Notes: generated by a model not told the origin, from the sequence alone. Shown: positions 8,732 to 18,847, counted from the stretch's first letter. The stretch: 64,000 bases of DNA from Chryseobacterium luquanense (GCF_026460945.1 NZ_JAOVZV010000001.1:372001-436000), one strand, 5' to 3'. A program made the numbers and translations.

Positions 8732-9799
8732 TTAATCTTCCAAAGCATATACTGCAAAACTTGCGAGCCAATGATCTCCGCCGTAATTCCCCTGAAATAG
8801 TAATGGAAGTCCACTATTTAAAAATATTGTCGCTGTTTTTTGGAATTCTTTTTTCAAAGGATGATTATCGGGAAGAGACTTTGCAATTCCTTTCATACAC
8901 CAAGCTTTTGTGAACGACAAACCAACTAAATGAACGGTTTGATAATCGCTTAAATCACTTACTACTGGTATTTTAGAAATATTTTCAAGACTTCTTTTTT
9001 CGTAGAAATTGTCAAGCCATTTTACAAATTCTTTTTGAGGAAGAATTCTTCGCATTAAATCTGCTATTTCAAGACTTGGCGAGAAGAAATCTGAACCATC
9101 CGGTTCAAGATATGCGGGCGTTTTTGTATTGCTTAAATAAAAATATTTTGCCTTCTCAATGAGCTCGTTTTCAAATGCTTTATCACCAGTTGCTCTCGCC
9201 CAATCGAGTGCAAAAACCATTGCAAAAGCCGTGTTTGGATGTACTCCCGTTCTGTTTGGATAGGTTTGTTTTGGTAAATAGGTTTTCCATGAAGCAAGAA
9301 TTTTATCAGTTAAAGGTTTTAAATTCTGATGCCATATTTTTGCTTTTGGGTGATTCCAGGTTGTAAGTTCTTCGTCAAGTTTCAGCAACCAAGCCCACCC
9401 GTAAGTTCTTTCAAAAGTTGTTGTTAACTGATATTTTGTGAAATAATCTGCTTCAATCTGTAAATTCTCTTTTTTAAATGAATTGTCTAAAATATTTTCG
9501 ATGTCTTTTGCAACCGATAAATTAGGCTTTGTTTTTAACAAACGAACTAACATCCAATGTCCATGAACAGAGCTATGCCAATCAAAGCAGCCATAAAAAC
9601 TAGGATGTAGATCTTTCGGGCTAAGAGTTACTTCATTTTCATTATTAATAATATGTGCCGTTTTATTTGGATATTCCTGATTGATGCAGTGAAGTGGTTT
9701 TTCTGAAAGTTTTATGGCCATTTCATCCGTTAATTTAGGAGTTTCCTGAGCGAAAAATAAATAAGGTAAAAACGAAAATACTAAAAGAATCTTTTTCAT
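8732..9799 (-). CDS. DUF2891 family secreted protein
   Basis: 355 residues with a signal peptide (MKKILLVFSFLPYLFFAQ). The motifs HPSFYGCFDWHSSVHGHWML, TYGWAWLLKL and EPDGSDFFSPSL are characteristic of DUF2891, which appears to have an alpha/alpha-barrel fold of the kind seen in carbohydrate-active enzymes. No activity is established for the family. Probably periplasmic or surface-exposed. It is divergent from the DUF4349 gene at 9869. Confidence 0.8.
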   Translation of the reverse strand: MKKILLVFSFLPYLFFAQETPKLTDEMAIKLSEKPLHCINQEYPNKTAHIINNENEVTLSPKDLHPSFYGCFDWHSSVHGHWMLVRLLKTKPNLSVAKDIENILDNSFKKENLQIEADYFTKYQLTTTFERTYGWAWLLKLDEELTTWNHPKAKIWHQNLKPLTDKILASWKTYLPKQTYPNRTGVHPNTAFAMVFALDWARATGDKAFENELIEKAKYFYLSNTKTPAYLEPDGSDFFSPSLEIADLMRRILPQKEFVKWLDNFYEKRSLENISKIPVVSDLSDYQTVHLVGLSFTKAWCMKGIAKSLPDNHPLKKEFQKTATIFLNSGLPLLFQGNYGGDHWLASFAVYALED

Positions 9800-9868
9800 T
9801 TCATAAAAATATAAAAGTAATTCTGATTTTTAAGCATAGTTTTTGCTCAAACTCACAAAAATTGATCT

Positions 9869-10747
9869 ATGAAAAAAATATTTATTACATTATCCCTCTT
9901 TATCCTGTTTAATTGCAATAAATCTGAAAATCAGGAAGAAGTAAAAACTCAACTAATGGAAGTTATTTCTGAGGATAAAATTCCTCCTCCACCTCCACCA
10001 AAACAGGAAGTTCCAATAAGTGCAATGGTTTCTGCTAAAGAAGAAAATACCGAACCCAAAGTTTCAGCACCGGAAAATAATGTCATTGCAAAGAAAATCA
10101 TTAAAAATGGTGAAATAGAAATTCAGGTTGGAGATATTAGAAAAGCAAAAAATCAAACCAATGAAATTGTAAAAAAGAATAATGCTTATATCCAAACAGA
10201 ACGTTTTATTAATACAGATATTGATGAAAGATTGTTTTTAACGATACGGGTTCCGCATAAAAATTTTGATGGTTTAATTAATTCTTTCTCTAATGGAATA
10301 GGTTCCGTTTTATCTAAAAGTATTTCTTCGGATGATGTGACGGAAGAATATACCGATGTTTCGATAAAATTAGACAACAAGAAAATTTATCTTGAAAAAT
10401 ACCGCGATATGCTTCGAAGTGCAAAAACAACGAAAGACATGTTGGAAATTCAGGAGAATATTCGTGAGCTTGAAGATGAAATTGACGTTTCAGAAGGCAG
10501 ACTTCGCTTCATTGATGACCGTGTAAATTACAGCACATTGAATCTAGTTTTATATAAAGAAAAAGTAAGAAGCTCGGCAACTTCAAACATTGGTTTCGGA
10601 AGCCGATTTGGAGATTCATTTACGGAAGGCTGGAACAGTTTTGTAGCCTTTTTCCTTGGAATTATCTCTTTTTGGCCTTTCTTTTTATTAATTCCGATTA
10701 TTATTTTAATTTGGAGGAAATGGCGAAAAACCAGATTGAAAAAATAA
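9869..10747 (+). CDS. DUF4349 lipoprotein with C-terminal membrane anchor
   Basis: 292 residues. A lipoprotein signal (Cys16) is followed by a Pro run (about 39-46) and the DUF4349 domain (about 80-240), which contains a coiled coil near 190-225. A transmembrane helix (about 258-282) and a short basic tail close the protein. Such proteins span the envelope with most of the chain outside the cytoplasm; function unknown. It has its own terminator at 10760. Confidence 0.8.
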   Translation: MKKIFITLSLFILFNCNKSENQEEVKTQLMEVISEDKIPPPPPPKQEVPISAMVSAKEENTEPKVSAPENNVIAKKIIKNGEIEIQVGDIRKAKNQTNEIVKKNNAYIQTERFINTDIDERLFLTIRVPHKNFDGLINSFSNGIGSVLSKSISSDDVTEEYTDVSIKLDNKKIYLEKYRDMLRSAKTTKDMLEIQENIRELEDEIDVSEGRLRFIDDRVNYSTLNLVLYKEKVRSSATSNIGFGSRFGDSFTEGWNSFVAFFLGIISFWPFFLLIPIIILIWRKWRKTRLKK

Positions 10748-10759
10748 TATAGCAAAACA

Positions 10760-10795
10760 AAACATCCGAATACTTTTAATATTCGGATGTTTCAT
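10760..10795 (+). terminator. Terminator after the DUF4349 gene
   Basis: AACATCCGAATA pairs with TATTCGGATGTT, with T-rich sequence following. Confidence 0.8.
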
Positions 10796-10812
10796 TGCAA
10801 TAAACCATTTAT

Positions 10813-11190
10813 TTAAGCATTAAAATGCGTCTTTACAGTTTCTAAAACTTGTTCATCAGACATTTGTTGCGAAGTTTCTAAAGTTATTTTTAAATCTTTA
10901 AACTGTGCAGTTTCATGCAAATGTTTTTTTAGTTCCTCCTGAATCGTTCCAGGACCGGTAATCAACACTTCTTCAGAATTTGTAAGAAGATGTTCTACCT
11001 CTTTGAAGAATTTTACTTTATTGGTTTGTTCAGCGTTGTTTCCCGCATTTTCACTTGAGTTCCCGTGTTGGATAATTGCTTTTACCGGACTGCATAAGAA
11101 AAATTTGAATGCATTTTGTGCATCATGATTTTTTACAACTACCGCTTTTTGAGTATCGATCCAAAGACCAGCTAATTTTTTGTCAGACAT
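10813..11190 (-). CDS. Small cytosolic protein, possibly eRF1/Dom34-like
   Basis: 125 residues without signal or membrane segment. The opening LAGLWIDTQKAVVV and the later VLITGPGTIQEELKKHL resemble the strand-turn and GPG-helix of bacterial proteins related to archaeo-eukaryotic release factor domains (sometimes named host-attachment proteins). This is a weak similarity judged by eye. The middle (about 40-60) is Asn/Ala-rich. Monocistronic. Function not established. Confidence 0.5.
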   Translation of the reverse strand: MSDKKLAGLWIDTQKAVVVKNHDAQNAFKFFLCSPVKAIIQHGNSSENAGNNAEQTNKVKFFKEVEHLLTNSEEVLITGPGTIQEELKKHLHETAQFKDLKITLETSQQMSDEQVLETVKTHFNA

Positions 11191-11358
11191 ATTTAATATT
11201 TTTAATGTTATAAGTATGTAATGACAAGAATGATGCTAAAGAGTTGTTAATGGCTGTTAAATAATAAATTAAGGATTTTTTAAAACATTAATTTCATAAT
11301 GAGTTTACAAATATCACGAATAATCTCCTCAATTTGATGAATCTGCGTAAGGTTAAAA

Positions 11359-12057
11359 TTATTTTCCTAAAACGAAAACAGCAGGGACTTTATGCAATTC
11401 AGGCTTTTGTTTTTGCCAGTCTTTTATCGTTTTTGTTTTTATAAATTCGTGTTCAGGATCATTAATATTTGCTGCAATACAAAGCTTTGCATTAGGTGAT
11501 AGAAATTTAATTAAATCCTCAAATAGCGCATTATTTCTGTAAGGTGTTTCCATGAAAATCTGAGAATAGCCCGTTTTCTGAAGTTCGCTTTCCAGATTTT
11601 GAATCCTCTTTTTCTTCTCACCTTTTTCTATAGGAAGGTAACCATTGAAAGTAAATTCCTGACCATTAAAACCACTTGAAATTAAAGCTAAAATAATAGA
11701 TGAAGGTCCTGAAATAGGCATCACTCTGATATTTTTTTCGTGACACCATTTTACAATTAAATTTCCGGGATCAGCAATGCATGGAAGCCCCGCTTCTGAA
11801 AGCAAACCAAAATCCTGACCATTCAGCATTCTGTCCTGAGCTTCTTTGATATCTGCATTCTCTGTGTATTTATCTAAAAGAAAAAGCTTCAAATCTGACT
11901 GTTTTTTCTCTGGAGCAAAAAATTTGATTACTTTTCTTGCTGTTTTTTCATTTTCAACAAAAAAATAATCGGTCTGCATGATATAATCTTTTATTACAGG
12001 CGAAAAATGATTGATAGAAGTATTTTCTGAAAGATAAGCGGGAAGTAGAAAAAGCAT
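11359..12057 (-). CDS. RsmI-like SAM-dependent methyltransferase (short form)
   Basis: 232 residues of the tetrapyrrole-methylase fold, with the signature GLLSEAGLPCIADPG and the later GPSSIILALISSGF. RsmI 2'-O-methylates C1402 of 16S rRNA, but this form is about 50 residues shorter than E. coli RsmI and lacks its N-terminal start, so the target is uncertain. It follows the phosphatase gene by 24 bases on the same strand, within the dnaA neighbourhood common in this genus. Confidence 0.8.
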   Translation of the reverse strand: MLFLLPAYLSENTSINHFSPVIKDYIMQTDYFFVENEKTARKVIKFFAPEKKQSDLKLFLLDKYTENADIKEAQDRMLNGQDFGLLSEAGLPCIADPGNLIVKWCHEKNIRVMPISGPSSIILALISSGFNGQEFTFNGYLPIEKGEKKKRIQNLESELQKTGYSQIFMETPYRNNALFEDLIKFLSPNAKLCIAANINDPEHEFIKTKTIKDWQKQKPELHKVPAVFVLGK

Positions 12058-12081
12058 ATTTGAAGAGTTATGAATTATAAA

Positions 12082-12552
12082 TTATGAATTTTGAGTTTTT
12101 GAAATGAGAAGTTTTTCAGCAATTCTTTCGCAGGCTTCATCCAATTGATGATATACTTTTTCGAAACCATCAATTCCGTCCCAATAAGGATCGGGAACTT
12201 CTCTTGAAGCATGATTTAAATCTGCAGCTTCCATTAATAATGAAATTTTACTTCTTTGTTCCTCATTTTGAGCTAAAGAAATTACATTTTCCAAATTACT
12301 CAAATCCATACAGTAAATTTTATCGAAATGAGTCAAATCTTCTGCGGTAATGGGTCTTGAAGTCTGTTTTGAAATATCTATTCCGTATTTTAACGCCGTT
12401 TTTACTGATCTTTTATCGGGTTGATTTCCTTTGTGCATATCAATTGTTCCGGCAGAATCTACAAAGAAATCCTCGGGAAGTTTTGACCTCATAATTCCTT
12501 CTGCTAAAGGACTTCTGCAAATATTTCCTAGACAAACCATTAAGATTTTCAT
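12082..12552 (-). CDS. Low-molecular-weight protein-tyrosine phosphatase
   Basis: 156 residues. The P-loop CLGNICRS (7-14) is the CX5R signature, and EVPDPYWDG carries the catalytic acid Asp. Cytosolic. Such enzymes dephosphorylate tyrosine, and sometimes arginine, on proteins. No tyrosine kinase gene is in the window, so the partner is unknown. It lies between dnaA and the RsmI-like gene on the minus strand. Confidence 0.9.
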   Translation of the reverse strand: MKILMVCLGNICRSPLAEGIMRSKLPEDFFVDSAGTIDMHKGNQPDKRSVKTALKYGIDISKQTSRPITAEDLTHFDKIYCMDLSNLENVISLAQNEEQRSKISLLMEAADLNHASREVPDPYWDGIDGFEKVYHQLDEACERIAEKLLISKTQNS

Positions 12553-12604
12553 TTTAATATCATTTAAAATTTTAATTAAAAATTCCTTTTAAAACAAATC
12601 TAAA

Positions 12605-12634
12605 TAAAAAAAGGAGAATAATTCTATTCTCCTT
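12605..12634 (-). terminator. Terminator of dnaA
   Basis: AAGGAGAATA pairs with TATTCTCCTT around a four-base loop. On the minus strand it is followed by a T-run. Confidence 0.85.
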
Positions 12635-12656
12635 TCTATAATTATTTTGTACAGAA

Positions 12657-14111
12657 TTAATGTTTGATTTTTTCTGTCAATTCTTTTACGTATTTTTTTA
12701 TTTCCTTATCAATTTTAGAAACATCTTTAATCGTTTCACAAGCATACATTACAGTTGAATGATCTTTACCGCCCATTTCTTCACCGATTTTGGTAAAAGT
12801 AGCGTTGGTAAATTCTTTTGCGAAATACATTGCCAATTGTCTAGGAAGAGCGATTTCTCTTTTTCTGGTTTTCGATAAAAGTTGCTCTCTTTTAATTCCG
12901 AAATAATCACAAACAACATCCTGAATATAAGGAATATTGATGACTTTTTTCTGATTTGCCGCAATTTTACTGATTGTTTCCTTTAATAATTCAAGACTTA
13001 AATCTGATTTATAAATCGTAGAATAGGCGATTACAGAATTAATAACACCAATTAGTTCTCTAACGTTTGTTTTCACTTCTGCTGCAAGGAAATCTAGCAT
13101 ATCTTCGGTAAGAACAATACCGTCTCTGCTTAATTTATCCACGATAATTTGCTTACGTGTACTCAAATCCGGAGATTTGATTTCGGCAGAAAGTCCCCAT
13201 TTGAAACGAGAAACAATTCTGTCCTGAATATCCATAATATCAACCGGAGCTTTATCTGAAGTAAGGATAATCTGCTTTCCGTTTTGATGTAAATAATCGA
13301 AAATATGGAAGAAACTGTCTTGTGTTGCAGATTTTCCAGACAAAAACTGAATATCATCAATAATCAGAACATCTACCATTTGATAAAAATTGGCAAATTC
13401 TGTCTGTTTGTGGGCTTTTGCTGATGAAATAAATTGTTGAATAAATTTCTCTGAAGATAAATAAAGAACCACTTTATCCGGAAACTGGCTTTTTACTTCC
13501 AAACCTACAGCCTGACCTAAGTGCGTTTTACCAACACCATAACCTCCATATAAAAATAATGGGTTGAAAGCTGTTGCTCCAGGTCTTTTTGCAATTGATC
13601 TTGCAACCGTAGAAGCAAATTTGTTGCTTTCTCCTTCTACATAATTATCAAAAGAAAAATCAGCTTTAAGATTAGAATCAATATTTACTTTTTTGATTCC
13701 CGGAACAACAAAAGGATTTACAATATTACCGGAAAAACCTTGTGGCATTGTCTCCTGAACTTTCGGAGTAGGAACAGTTTTCCCTTTCATGTTCATGGTA
13801 ACAGGTTTTTCTAAACCACTTGGCTTATTTTCCATTACCGAATACCAAAGTTTAACGCCTTTGCCAATGTTTTTCTTTAGGGCAGCAGAAAGCAATGACA
13901 GATAGTTATCTTCAATATATTCTTTGTAAAAATCACTCGGAACCATCAACGTAAGATTATTGTCAACCAACGAAATTGGCTGTACTTTGTCAAATAGTAA
14001 ATCGAAAGATTTTTCAAGCTTTTTAAGATCAGAATTATCTTCAGCTGCATTGAGGTTGTCTCGCATAAACTGAAGGCATTTCTGCCATATCATCATTAAA
14101 TTTTCATCCAT
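12657..14111 (-). CDS. dnaA: Chromosomal replication initiator DnaA
   Basis: 484 residues, full length. Domain I spans about 1-85. A linker follows to about 150. The AAA+ domain has Walker A GGYGVGKT (189-196) and Walker B LIIDDIQ (249-255). The C-terminal DNA-binding domain carries GGKDHSTVMYA. It binds DnaA boxes and opens oriC. The upstream gap to the divergent thioesterase is only about 135 bases and I see no cluster of DnaA boxes in it, so oriC is not placed here. gyrB lies 31 kb away, not adjacent. Confidence 0.97.
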   Translation of the reverse strand: MDENLMMIWQKCLQFMRDNLNAAEDNSDLKKLEKSFDLLFDKVQPISLVDNNLTLMVPSDFYKEYIEDNYLSLLSAALKKNIGKGVKLWYSVMENKPSGLEKPVTMNMKGKTVPTPKVQETMPQGFSGNIVNPFVVPGIKKVNIDSNLKADFSFDNYVEGESNKFASTVARSIAKRPGATAFNPLFLYGGYGVGKTHLGQAVGLEVKSQFPDKVVLYLSSEKFIQQFISSAKAHKQTEFANFYQMVDVLIIDDIQFLSGKSATQDSFFHIFDYLHQNGKQIILTSDKAPVDIMDIQDRIVSRFKWGLSAEIKSPDLSTRKQIIVDKLSRDGIVLTEDMLDFLAAEVKTNVRELIGVINSVIAYSTIYKSDLSLELLKETISKIAANQKKVINIPYIQDVVCDYFGIKREQLLSKTRKREIALPRQLAMYFAKEFTNATFTKIGEEMGGKDHSTVMYACETIKDVSKIDKEIKKYVKELTEKIKH

Positions 14112-14216
14112 TTTTTATGCCCTGATTATTCTTTGGTTAGTCGTTTTTAGGAGGAAGACAAAGGTCATGTTTTTTATCTTTAAAAAAAAATATTTCGCTT
14201 ATTGATTATTTAAAAA

Positions 14217-14224
14217 TATATTTG
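14217..14224 (+). promoter_or_regulatory. -7 box TATATTTG
   Basis: Matches TAnnTTTG. It abuts the upstream ATG at 14226, which therefore cannot be in the transcript; this favours the start at 14247. Confidence 0.5.
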
Positions 14225-14246
14225 TATGTATAATTCAAAGCTTAAA

Positions 14247-14666
14247 ATGATACACTCAAAACACTCATTAAGAGTACGTTACGCAGAAACAGACCCCATG
14301 AAATACGTTTATTACGGAAATTACGCAACCTATTTTGAATTGGGCCGCGTGGAACTTTTTCGCAGCATCGGAATCTCTTATGACGAGATTGAAAAGCAGG
14401 GGATTTGGCTTCCGGTTTCAGATTATAAAATTAAGTATTTAAAACCAGCACTATACGACCAAAAATTAGAAATTCACACTTTTATGAGAAAAATTCCGGG
14501 AGTGAGAATAGAATTTGAATATGAAATTTTCAACGAAGATCAAGTAAAAATCACTGAAGCTTCCACTACCCTTTTCTTTTTGAATGCCGAAACAAATAAA
14601 GTTATAAAATGTCCTGATTTTTTAATGAAATTAATAGAAAAAAACTGGAAAGAAGAAAATAATTAA
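14247..14666 (+). CDS. YbgC/FadM-type acyl-CoA thioesterase
   Basis: 139 residues from ATG 14247. The upstream in-frame ATG at 14226 follows the -7 box by one base and would add seven residues outside the family norm. A single hotdog domain with YAETDPMKYVYYGNYATYFELGR carries the catalytic Asp motif of 4-hydroxybenzoyl-CoA thioesterase-like proteins. It hydrolyses acyl-CoA thioesters; the acyl chain is not predictable. It is divergent from dnaA. Confidence 0.85.
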   Translation: MIHSKHSLRVRYAETDPMKYVYYGNYATYFELGRVELFRSIGISYDEIEKQGIWLPVSDYKIKYLKPALYDQKLEIHTFMRKIPGVRIEFEYEIFNEDQVKITEASTTLFFLNAETNKVIKCPDFLMKLIEKNWKEENN

Positions 14667-14729
14667 ATCTACTCGAAAACCTTCAAGGCTTAAACTTTCA
14701 AATCACTATATTTGGTACAAATGAAATGA

Positions 14730-16931
14730 ATGGTTAATGCTTTAATTGTCATATTAATCGTATTGATAATTTTAATTTATCAAAATCTGAACAGAAAAAT
14801 TCAAATTCTGGAACAGAAAATTTCCGATTTATCAAAAGACAAAGTAAATATTGAGCAACCTCACCATACTTTCTCAGAAACTATTAAACCTGAAAATCTA
14901 CAAAACGAGAAGGTTGAAATTCAGGAAAACATACTTTCTGAAACCACTCAAGACAATTCGGAGCCTGAAAAAGATTGGCTGACTCCATTATTTGATTTTG
15001 TAAAACAGAATATTTTAACAATCATCGGGGTTTTCACTTTGGTTTTAGGAATCGGTTATTTTGTAAAATATGCCATCGATAAAAACTGGATTGGCGAAAA
15101 CGCAAGAACAGGAATTGGTTTTCTTTCGGGATTGGTTCTGATTGTTACAGCACATTTTATCAGAAAAAATTACAGCATATTTTCGTCAATCATTACAGGC
15201 GGAGGAATTGCTGTGCTTTATTTTACGACAACGATTGCATTTCGAGAGTATAATTTATTTACACAAAACATTGCATTTTTAATTACTTGTGCAATTACAC
15301 TACTTTCAATTTTCCTTTCTTACCAATATAATAGTGAAACACTCATCATTTTTTCTTTGTTTGGAGGCTTTTTGGCGCCTTTAATGATAAGTACCGGACA
15401 AAGCAATTATGTTTTCCTTTTCACTTATATATCACTATTAAATATCGGAATGCTAATTACTGTTTATTTGAAAAGCTGGAAAAGTGTGGGCTGGATTGCT
15501 TTTATTTTCACGGCAATCTATCTTTATTTTTGGACGGTTGAGAAAACTGATCTTACAAGCATTATCTTTTATATTGTCACTTACATTATATTTTATGCTT
15601 TTGCACTTCAGAATTACTTTAAAACAAATAAGCTTTCAAAGCTCGATATTTTAATGTTGGTTCTGATTAATTTCTCCAGCATCATCGGATTGGTTTACAT
15701 CTTTAACGTTTTGAGATATGAGCCTTTAAGTATTTTTCCGCTGACTTTTGCGATGGCGAATGCATTTTTTATGTTCAGAGAATATCAAAATAAGAAATTC
15801 GAGAGAAATTATTCAGTTTTTGCAGGAATCAGCATCAGTCTCTTAACTTTAGCGATTGCATTACAGTTTAAAACTCATTTAATAACCAGTGTTTGGGCAA
15901 TCGAAGCTTCTCTCCTATTATATATATGGAAAAAAACCAATCATAATATTTTCAAAATATTTTTCTATTTCCTTTTTCCGTTGGTGATCTTATCTCAAAT
16001 GATGACTTGGGCAGAATATATTAATGGAAATAAAAATTTAACCATCATTTTTAATCCTGTATTTCTGACAAGTTTAGTGGTGATTTCGACGGTTATTTTT
16101 AATTTAATTTTACTTAAAAAAGAATCCAAAGAAAAAAGTGACACCGAATTTTTTGAAAATATCTTTAAAATCGTATGTTTTGGAATTATCTATTTTTCAG
16201 GTTTATTTGAATTGATTTATCAGCTTTCTTCTGAAAATTTTATAATTATCCTTACCTATAGCTTTCTCTACAGTATTTCGTTGGTAACTTTATTATTAAT
16301 TACAAAAAACAAATTAAACTTATCCGAAAATTTAATTAATACTTTAATTTACGGTTTGCTCTTTCTATTTATTGCACATATTTGTTCATCTCAAATTGTT
16401 GATGCTGTAATTAAAAATGAAATTGGTTTCAATTTTTACTTTGTTCATTTGATTTATCTTTTGCCTCTTTTATATTTAATTTTAAAAATAATTACTCAAA
16501 CAGAATTTTTGAAAGAAAAAATAGGTTACTGGCTTGTTTCTTTTGTCGTTATTCTTACCATTAGTTTTGAATTTTACCGAATTTATATTTTCTTAAATAC
16601 TACAACTATTGAAAATCTTATTCAGCTTGAAGAACATTTCAGCATTTTGTATTTACCGATTATTTGGGCGGTTTTAGCTTGTGGATTTATTTTTTCCGGA
16701 ATTAAAAAAGATATTTCTGAACTTAACAAAATTGGTTTCAGTTTACTCGGAATTACCATTCTCAAATTGTATCTCTACGATGTTTGGCAAATGGATAATG
16801 TCTCAAGAATCATCGCATTTATTATTTTAGGAATAATTTTATTGCTGAGCTCATTTATGTTTCAAAAATTTAAAAATATGCTTAAAAATTTGGTTGAAAA
16901 GAATGATGATTTTGATGATGATAATATTTAA
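14730..16931 (+). CDS. DUF2339 polytopic membrane protein
   Basis: 733 residues. A single N-terminal hydrophobic segment and a short coiled coil (about 18-45) are followed by an acidic linker. About twenty membrane helices then run to the C terminus, which ends in an acidic Asp-rich tail. WLTPLFDFVKQNILTIIGVFTLVLGIGYFVKYAID is typical of DUF2339. No function is established for the family; its size and helix count suggest a scaffold or transporter, but that is inference. It follows the thioesterase by 63 bases. Confidence 0.8.
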   Translation: MVNALIVILIVLIILIYQNLNRKIQILEQKISDLSKDKVNIEQPHHTFSETIKPENLQNEKVEIQENILSETTQDNSEPEKDWLTPLFDFVKQNILTIIGVFTLVLGIGYFVKYAIDKNWIGENARTGIGFLSGLVLIVTAHFIRKNYSIFSSIITGGGIAVLYFTTTIAFREYNLFTQNIAFLITCAITLLSIFLSYQYNSETLIIFSLFGGFLAPLMISTGQSNYVFLFTYISLLNIGMLITVYLKSWKSVGWIAFIFTAIYLYFWTVEKTDLTSIIFYIVTYIIFYAFALQNYFKTNKLSKLDILMLVLINFSSIIGLVYIFNVLRYEPLSIFPLTFAMANAFFMFREYQNKKFERNYSVFAGISISLLTLAIALQFKTHLITSVWAIEASLLLYIWKKTNHNIFKIFFYFLFPLVILSQMMTWAEYINGNKNLTIIFNPVFLTSLVVISTVIFNLILLKKESKEKSDTEFFENIFKIVCFGIIYFSGLFELIYQLSSENFIIILTYSFLYSISLVTLLLITKNKLNLSENLINTLIYGLLFLFIAHICSSQIVDAVIKNEIGFNFYFVHLIYLLPLLYLILKIITQTEFLKEKIGYWLVSFVVILTISFEFYRIYIFLNTTTIENLIQLEEHFSILYLPIIWAVLACGFIFSGIKKDISELNKIGFSLLGITILKLYLYDVWQMDNVSRIIAFIILGIILLLSSFMFQKFKNMLKNLVEKNDDFDDDNI

Positions 16932-17045
16932 AACAGCATAAAAAACCATTATCTATCAATATTTTATAAATAATTTTAAATTTTCATTGATATTTTGTGA
17001 AAAGTAAGTATATTTATCAAGTTTTTAACACTTATATTATTAACT

Positions 17046-17483
17046 ATGAAAAAAATTCTATATTCTTTACTAATCTTCGCTTCCGCAACTTTATTTGCTC
17101 AAAAAAATCCTAACGTAAAATTTGCTGTTTCAAATGGTAATGTTGGAACCGTAGCTTTATTTGACTCAAACAAGGAACATGTACAAAAGGTAAATGTTTA
17201 TAAAACAAAAGCAAACCTGCCTCAAAATCTTAAAAAATATGAGTTTTTAGCAGATAACGGATTATCAGAAGTTACTTTCAAAAGTAGTTTCGGAACGCTA
17301 GACTTTATGTCTTTAGCTAAATTTAATGCTCAAAACGGTCTTCCACAAGATACCCCTGTTTTCATCGAAGGATATGAATTCAAAAATACAGATATCAATA
17401 TTTTTGCAGACATTATTGCAGACATGAAAGTAGAAACTGTAGATGGCAGAAAATCTTTAGTGATTACTACAAACAAGAAATAA
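17046..17483 (+). CDS. Small exported protein of unknown function
   Basis: 145 residues with a Sec signal peptide (MKKILYSLLIFASATLFAQ). The mature part is soluble, lacks Cys, and is predicted by eye to be beta-rich with a short helical middle. I recognise no family. It is monocistronic, with a strong terminator 20 bases after the stop, so it is probably expressed alone and located in the periplasm. Confidence 0.65.
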   Translation: MKKILYSLLIFASATLFAQKNPNVKFAVSNGNVGTVALFDSNKEHVQKVNVYKTKANLPQNLKKYEFLADNGLSEVTFKSSFGTLDFMSLAKFNAQNGLPQDTPVFIEGYEFKNTDINIFADIIADMKVETVDGRKSLVITTNKK

Positions 17484-17502
17484 TTTAACAAAAATTATAT
17501 TG

Positions 17503-17537
17503 AAAACGGCTATTCAAATTTGAACAGCCGTTTTTTT
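17503..17537. terminator. Bidirectional terminator before rarA
   Basis: AACGGCTATTCAAA pairs with TTTGAACAGCCGTT (one mismatch), with A-runs and T-runs on each side. It touches the rarA stop codon. Confidence 0.85.
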
Positions 17538-18815
17538 TTAGTACTTATGAGACCATTTTTTCTTGAGCTCATCGTAGATTTTCTTTTCAGTTGCATTATT
17601 TCCAGGTTCATAAAATTTCACATCTTTTATTTCTTCAGGTAAAAAATCCTGATCTATAAAATTTCCATCGTAAGAATGTGCATATTTATATTCTTTTCCG
17701 TAATCTAAATCTTTCATCAGTTTTGTCGGAGCATTTCTTAAATGTAACGGAACCGGAAGATTTCCAGTTTTCTTCACAAAAGCTAATGCTTCATTAATCG
17801 CCATGTAAGCAGAATTACTTTTCGGAGAAACCGCAAGATAAATTGCCGTTTCACTCAATAAAATTCTCGCTTCGGGATTTCCTATCACGTTAATCGCCTG
17901 AAAACAATTATTTGCAATCACCAAAGCATTCGGATTTGCCAAACCAATGTCCTCAGAAGCCAAAATCAACATTCTTCTTGCGATAAACTTAATATCTTCT
18001 CCACCCGCAATCATTCTTGCCAACCAATACACAGCTCCATTCGGATCACTTCCACGCATAGATTTAATGAAAGCAGAGATAATATCGTAATGTTGTTCAC
18101 CATTTTTATCGTAAAGCGCCATTGTTTCCTGAAGAACAGACATTACATCATCATTGGTAATTTCTTTAGTAGAAGAATTTTTAAACTGATTCAAAACCAA
18201 TTCTACAGAATTAATTAATTTCCTTCCATCTCCACCTGAATATTGAATGAAAGCCTCTTTTTCTTTAATGACAAATTGAGAATTTTCATCTTTATTAAAT
18301 CTTTCTGATGCAATATCAATCAGTTCTTCCAATTTATCATAACTCAAAGCTTTCAAAATATAAACCTGACTTCGGGAAAGCAATGCCGAAACCACTTCAA
18401 AACTCGGATTTTCAGTTGTAGCACCAATTAAAACCACCCAGCCTTTTTCTACAGCATGAAGCAAAGAATCTTGTTGAGATTTATTAAAACGGTGAATTTC
18501 ATCGATAAAAAGAATCGGTGATTTTCCGGAAAAAAGATTTTGTTTTTTTGCATCTTCAATTACATCACGCACATCTTTTACCCCTGAAGAAACTGCAGAA
18601 AGTTTAAAAAATTTTCTTCCTGATTTTTCTGAAATAATTTCTGCCAAAGTAGTTTTGCCTGTTCCAGGAGGTCCCCAAAGAATGAGAGAATTTAAGCTGT
18701 CATTTTCCAGCATTTTTCTTATCGTGCCTTTTTCCCCGGTAAGATGTTCCTGTCCCAAAACTTCATCTAAAGTTTTCGGTCTTAATCTTTCTGCTAAAGG
18801 AGTATTATGATTCAA
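17538..18815 (-). CDS. rarA: Replication-associated recombination protein A
   Basis: 425 residues. The AAA+ domain has Walker A GPPGTGKT (48-55), Walker B ILFIDEIHRF and a sensor stretch GATTENPSFE. The C-terminal tetramerisation region contains MRGSDPNGAVYWLARMI. RarA/MgsA acts at stalled replication forks and binds ssDNA-binding protein and DNA ends. Full length. A -7 box (TAAGTTTG on the minus strand) lies at 18848-18855. Confidence 0.95.
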   Translation of the reverse strand: MNHNTPLAERLRPKTLDEVLGQEHLTGEKGTIRKMLENDSLNSLILWGPPGTGKTTLAEIISEKSGRKFFKLSAVSSGVKDVRDVIEDAKKQNLFSGKSPILFIDEIHRFNKSQQDSLLHAVEKGWVVLIGATTENPSFEVVSALLSRSQVYILKALSYDKLEELIDIASERFNKDENSQFVIKEKEAFIQYSGGDGRKLINSVELVLNQFKNSSTKEITNDDVMSVLQETMALYDKNGEQHYDIISAFIKSMRGSDPNGAVYWLARMIAGGEDIKFIARRMLILASEDIGLANPNALVIANNCFQAINVIGNPEARILLSETAIYLAVSPKSNSAYMAINEALAFVKKTGNLPVPLHLRNAPTKLMKDLDYGKEYKYAHSYDGNFIDQDFLPEEIKDVKFYEPGNNATEKKIYDELKKKWSHKY

Positions 18816-18847
18816 GATTTTTTTTATTTGAAGTTAAAATATAGTTT

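Noticed and set aside
14112..14246. Replication origin next to dnaA
   Set aside because: No cluster of DnaA boxes or AT-rich unwinding repeats is visible in this short divergent gap.
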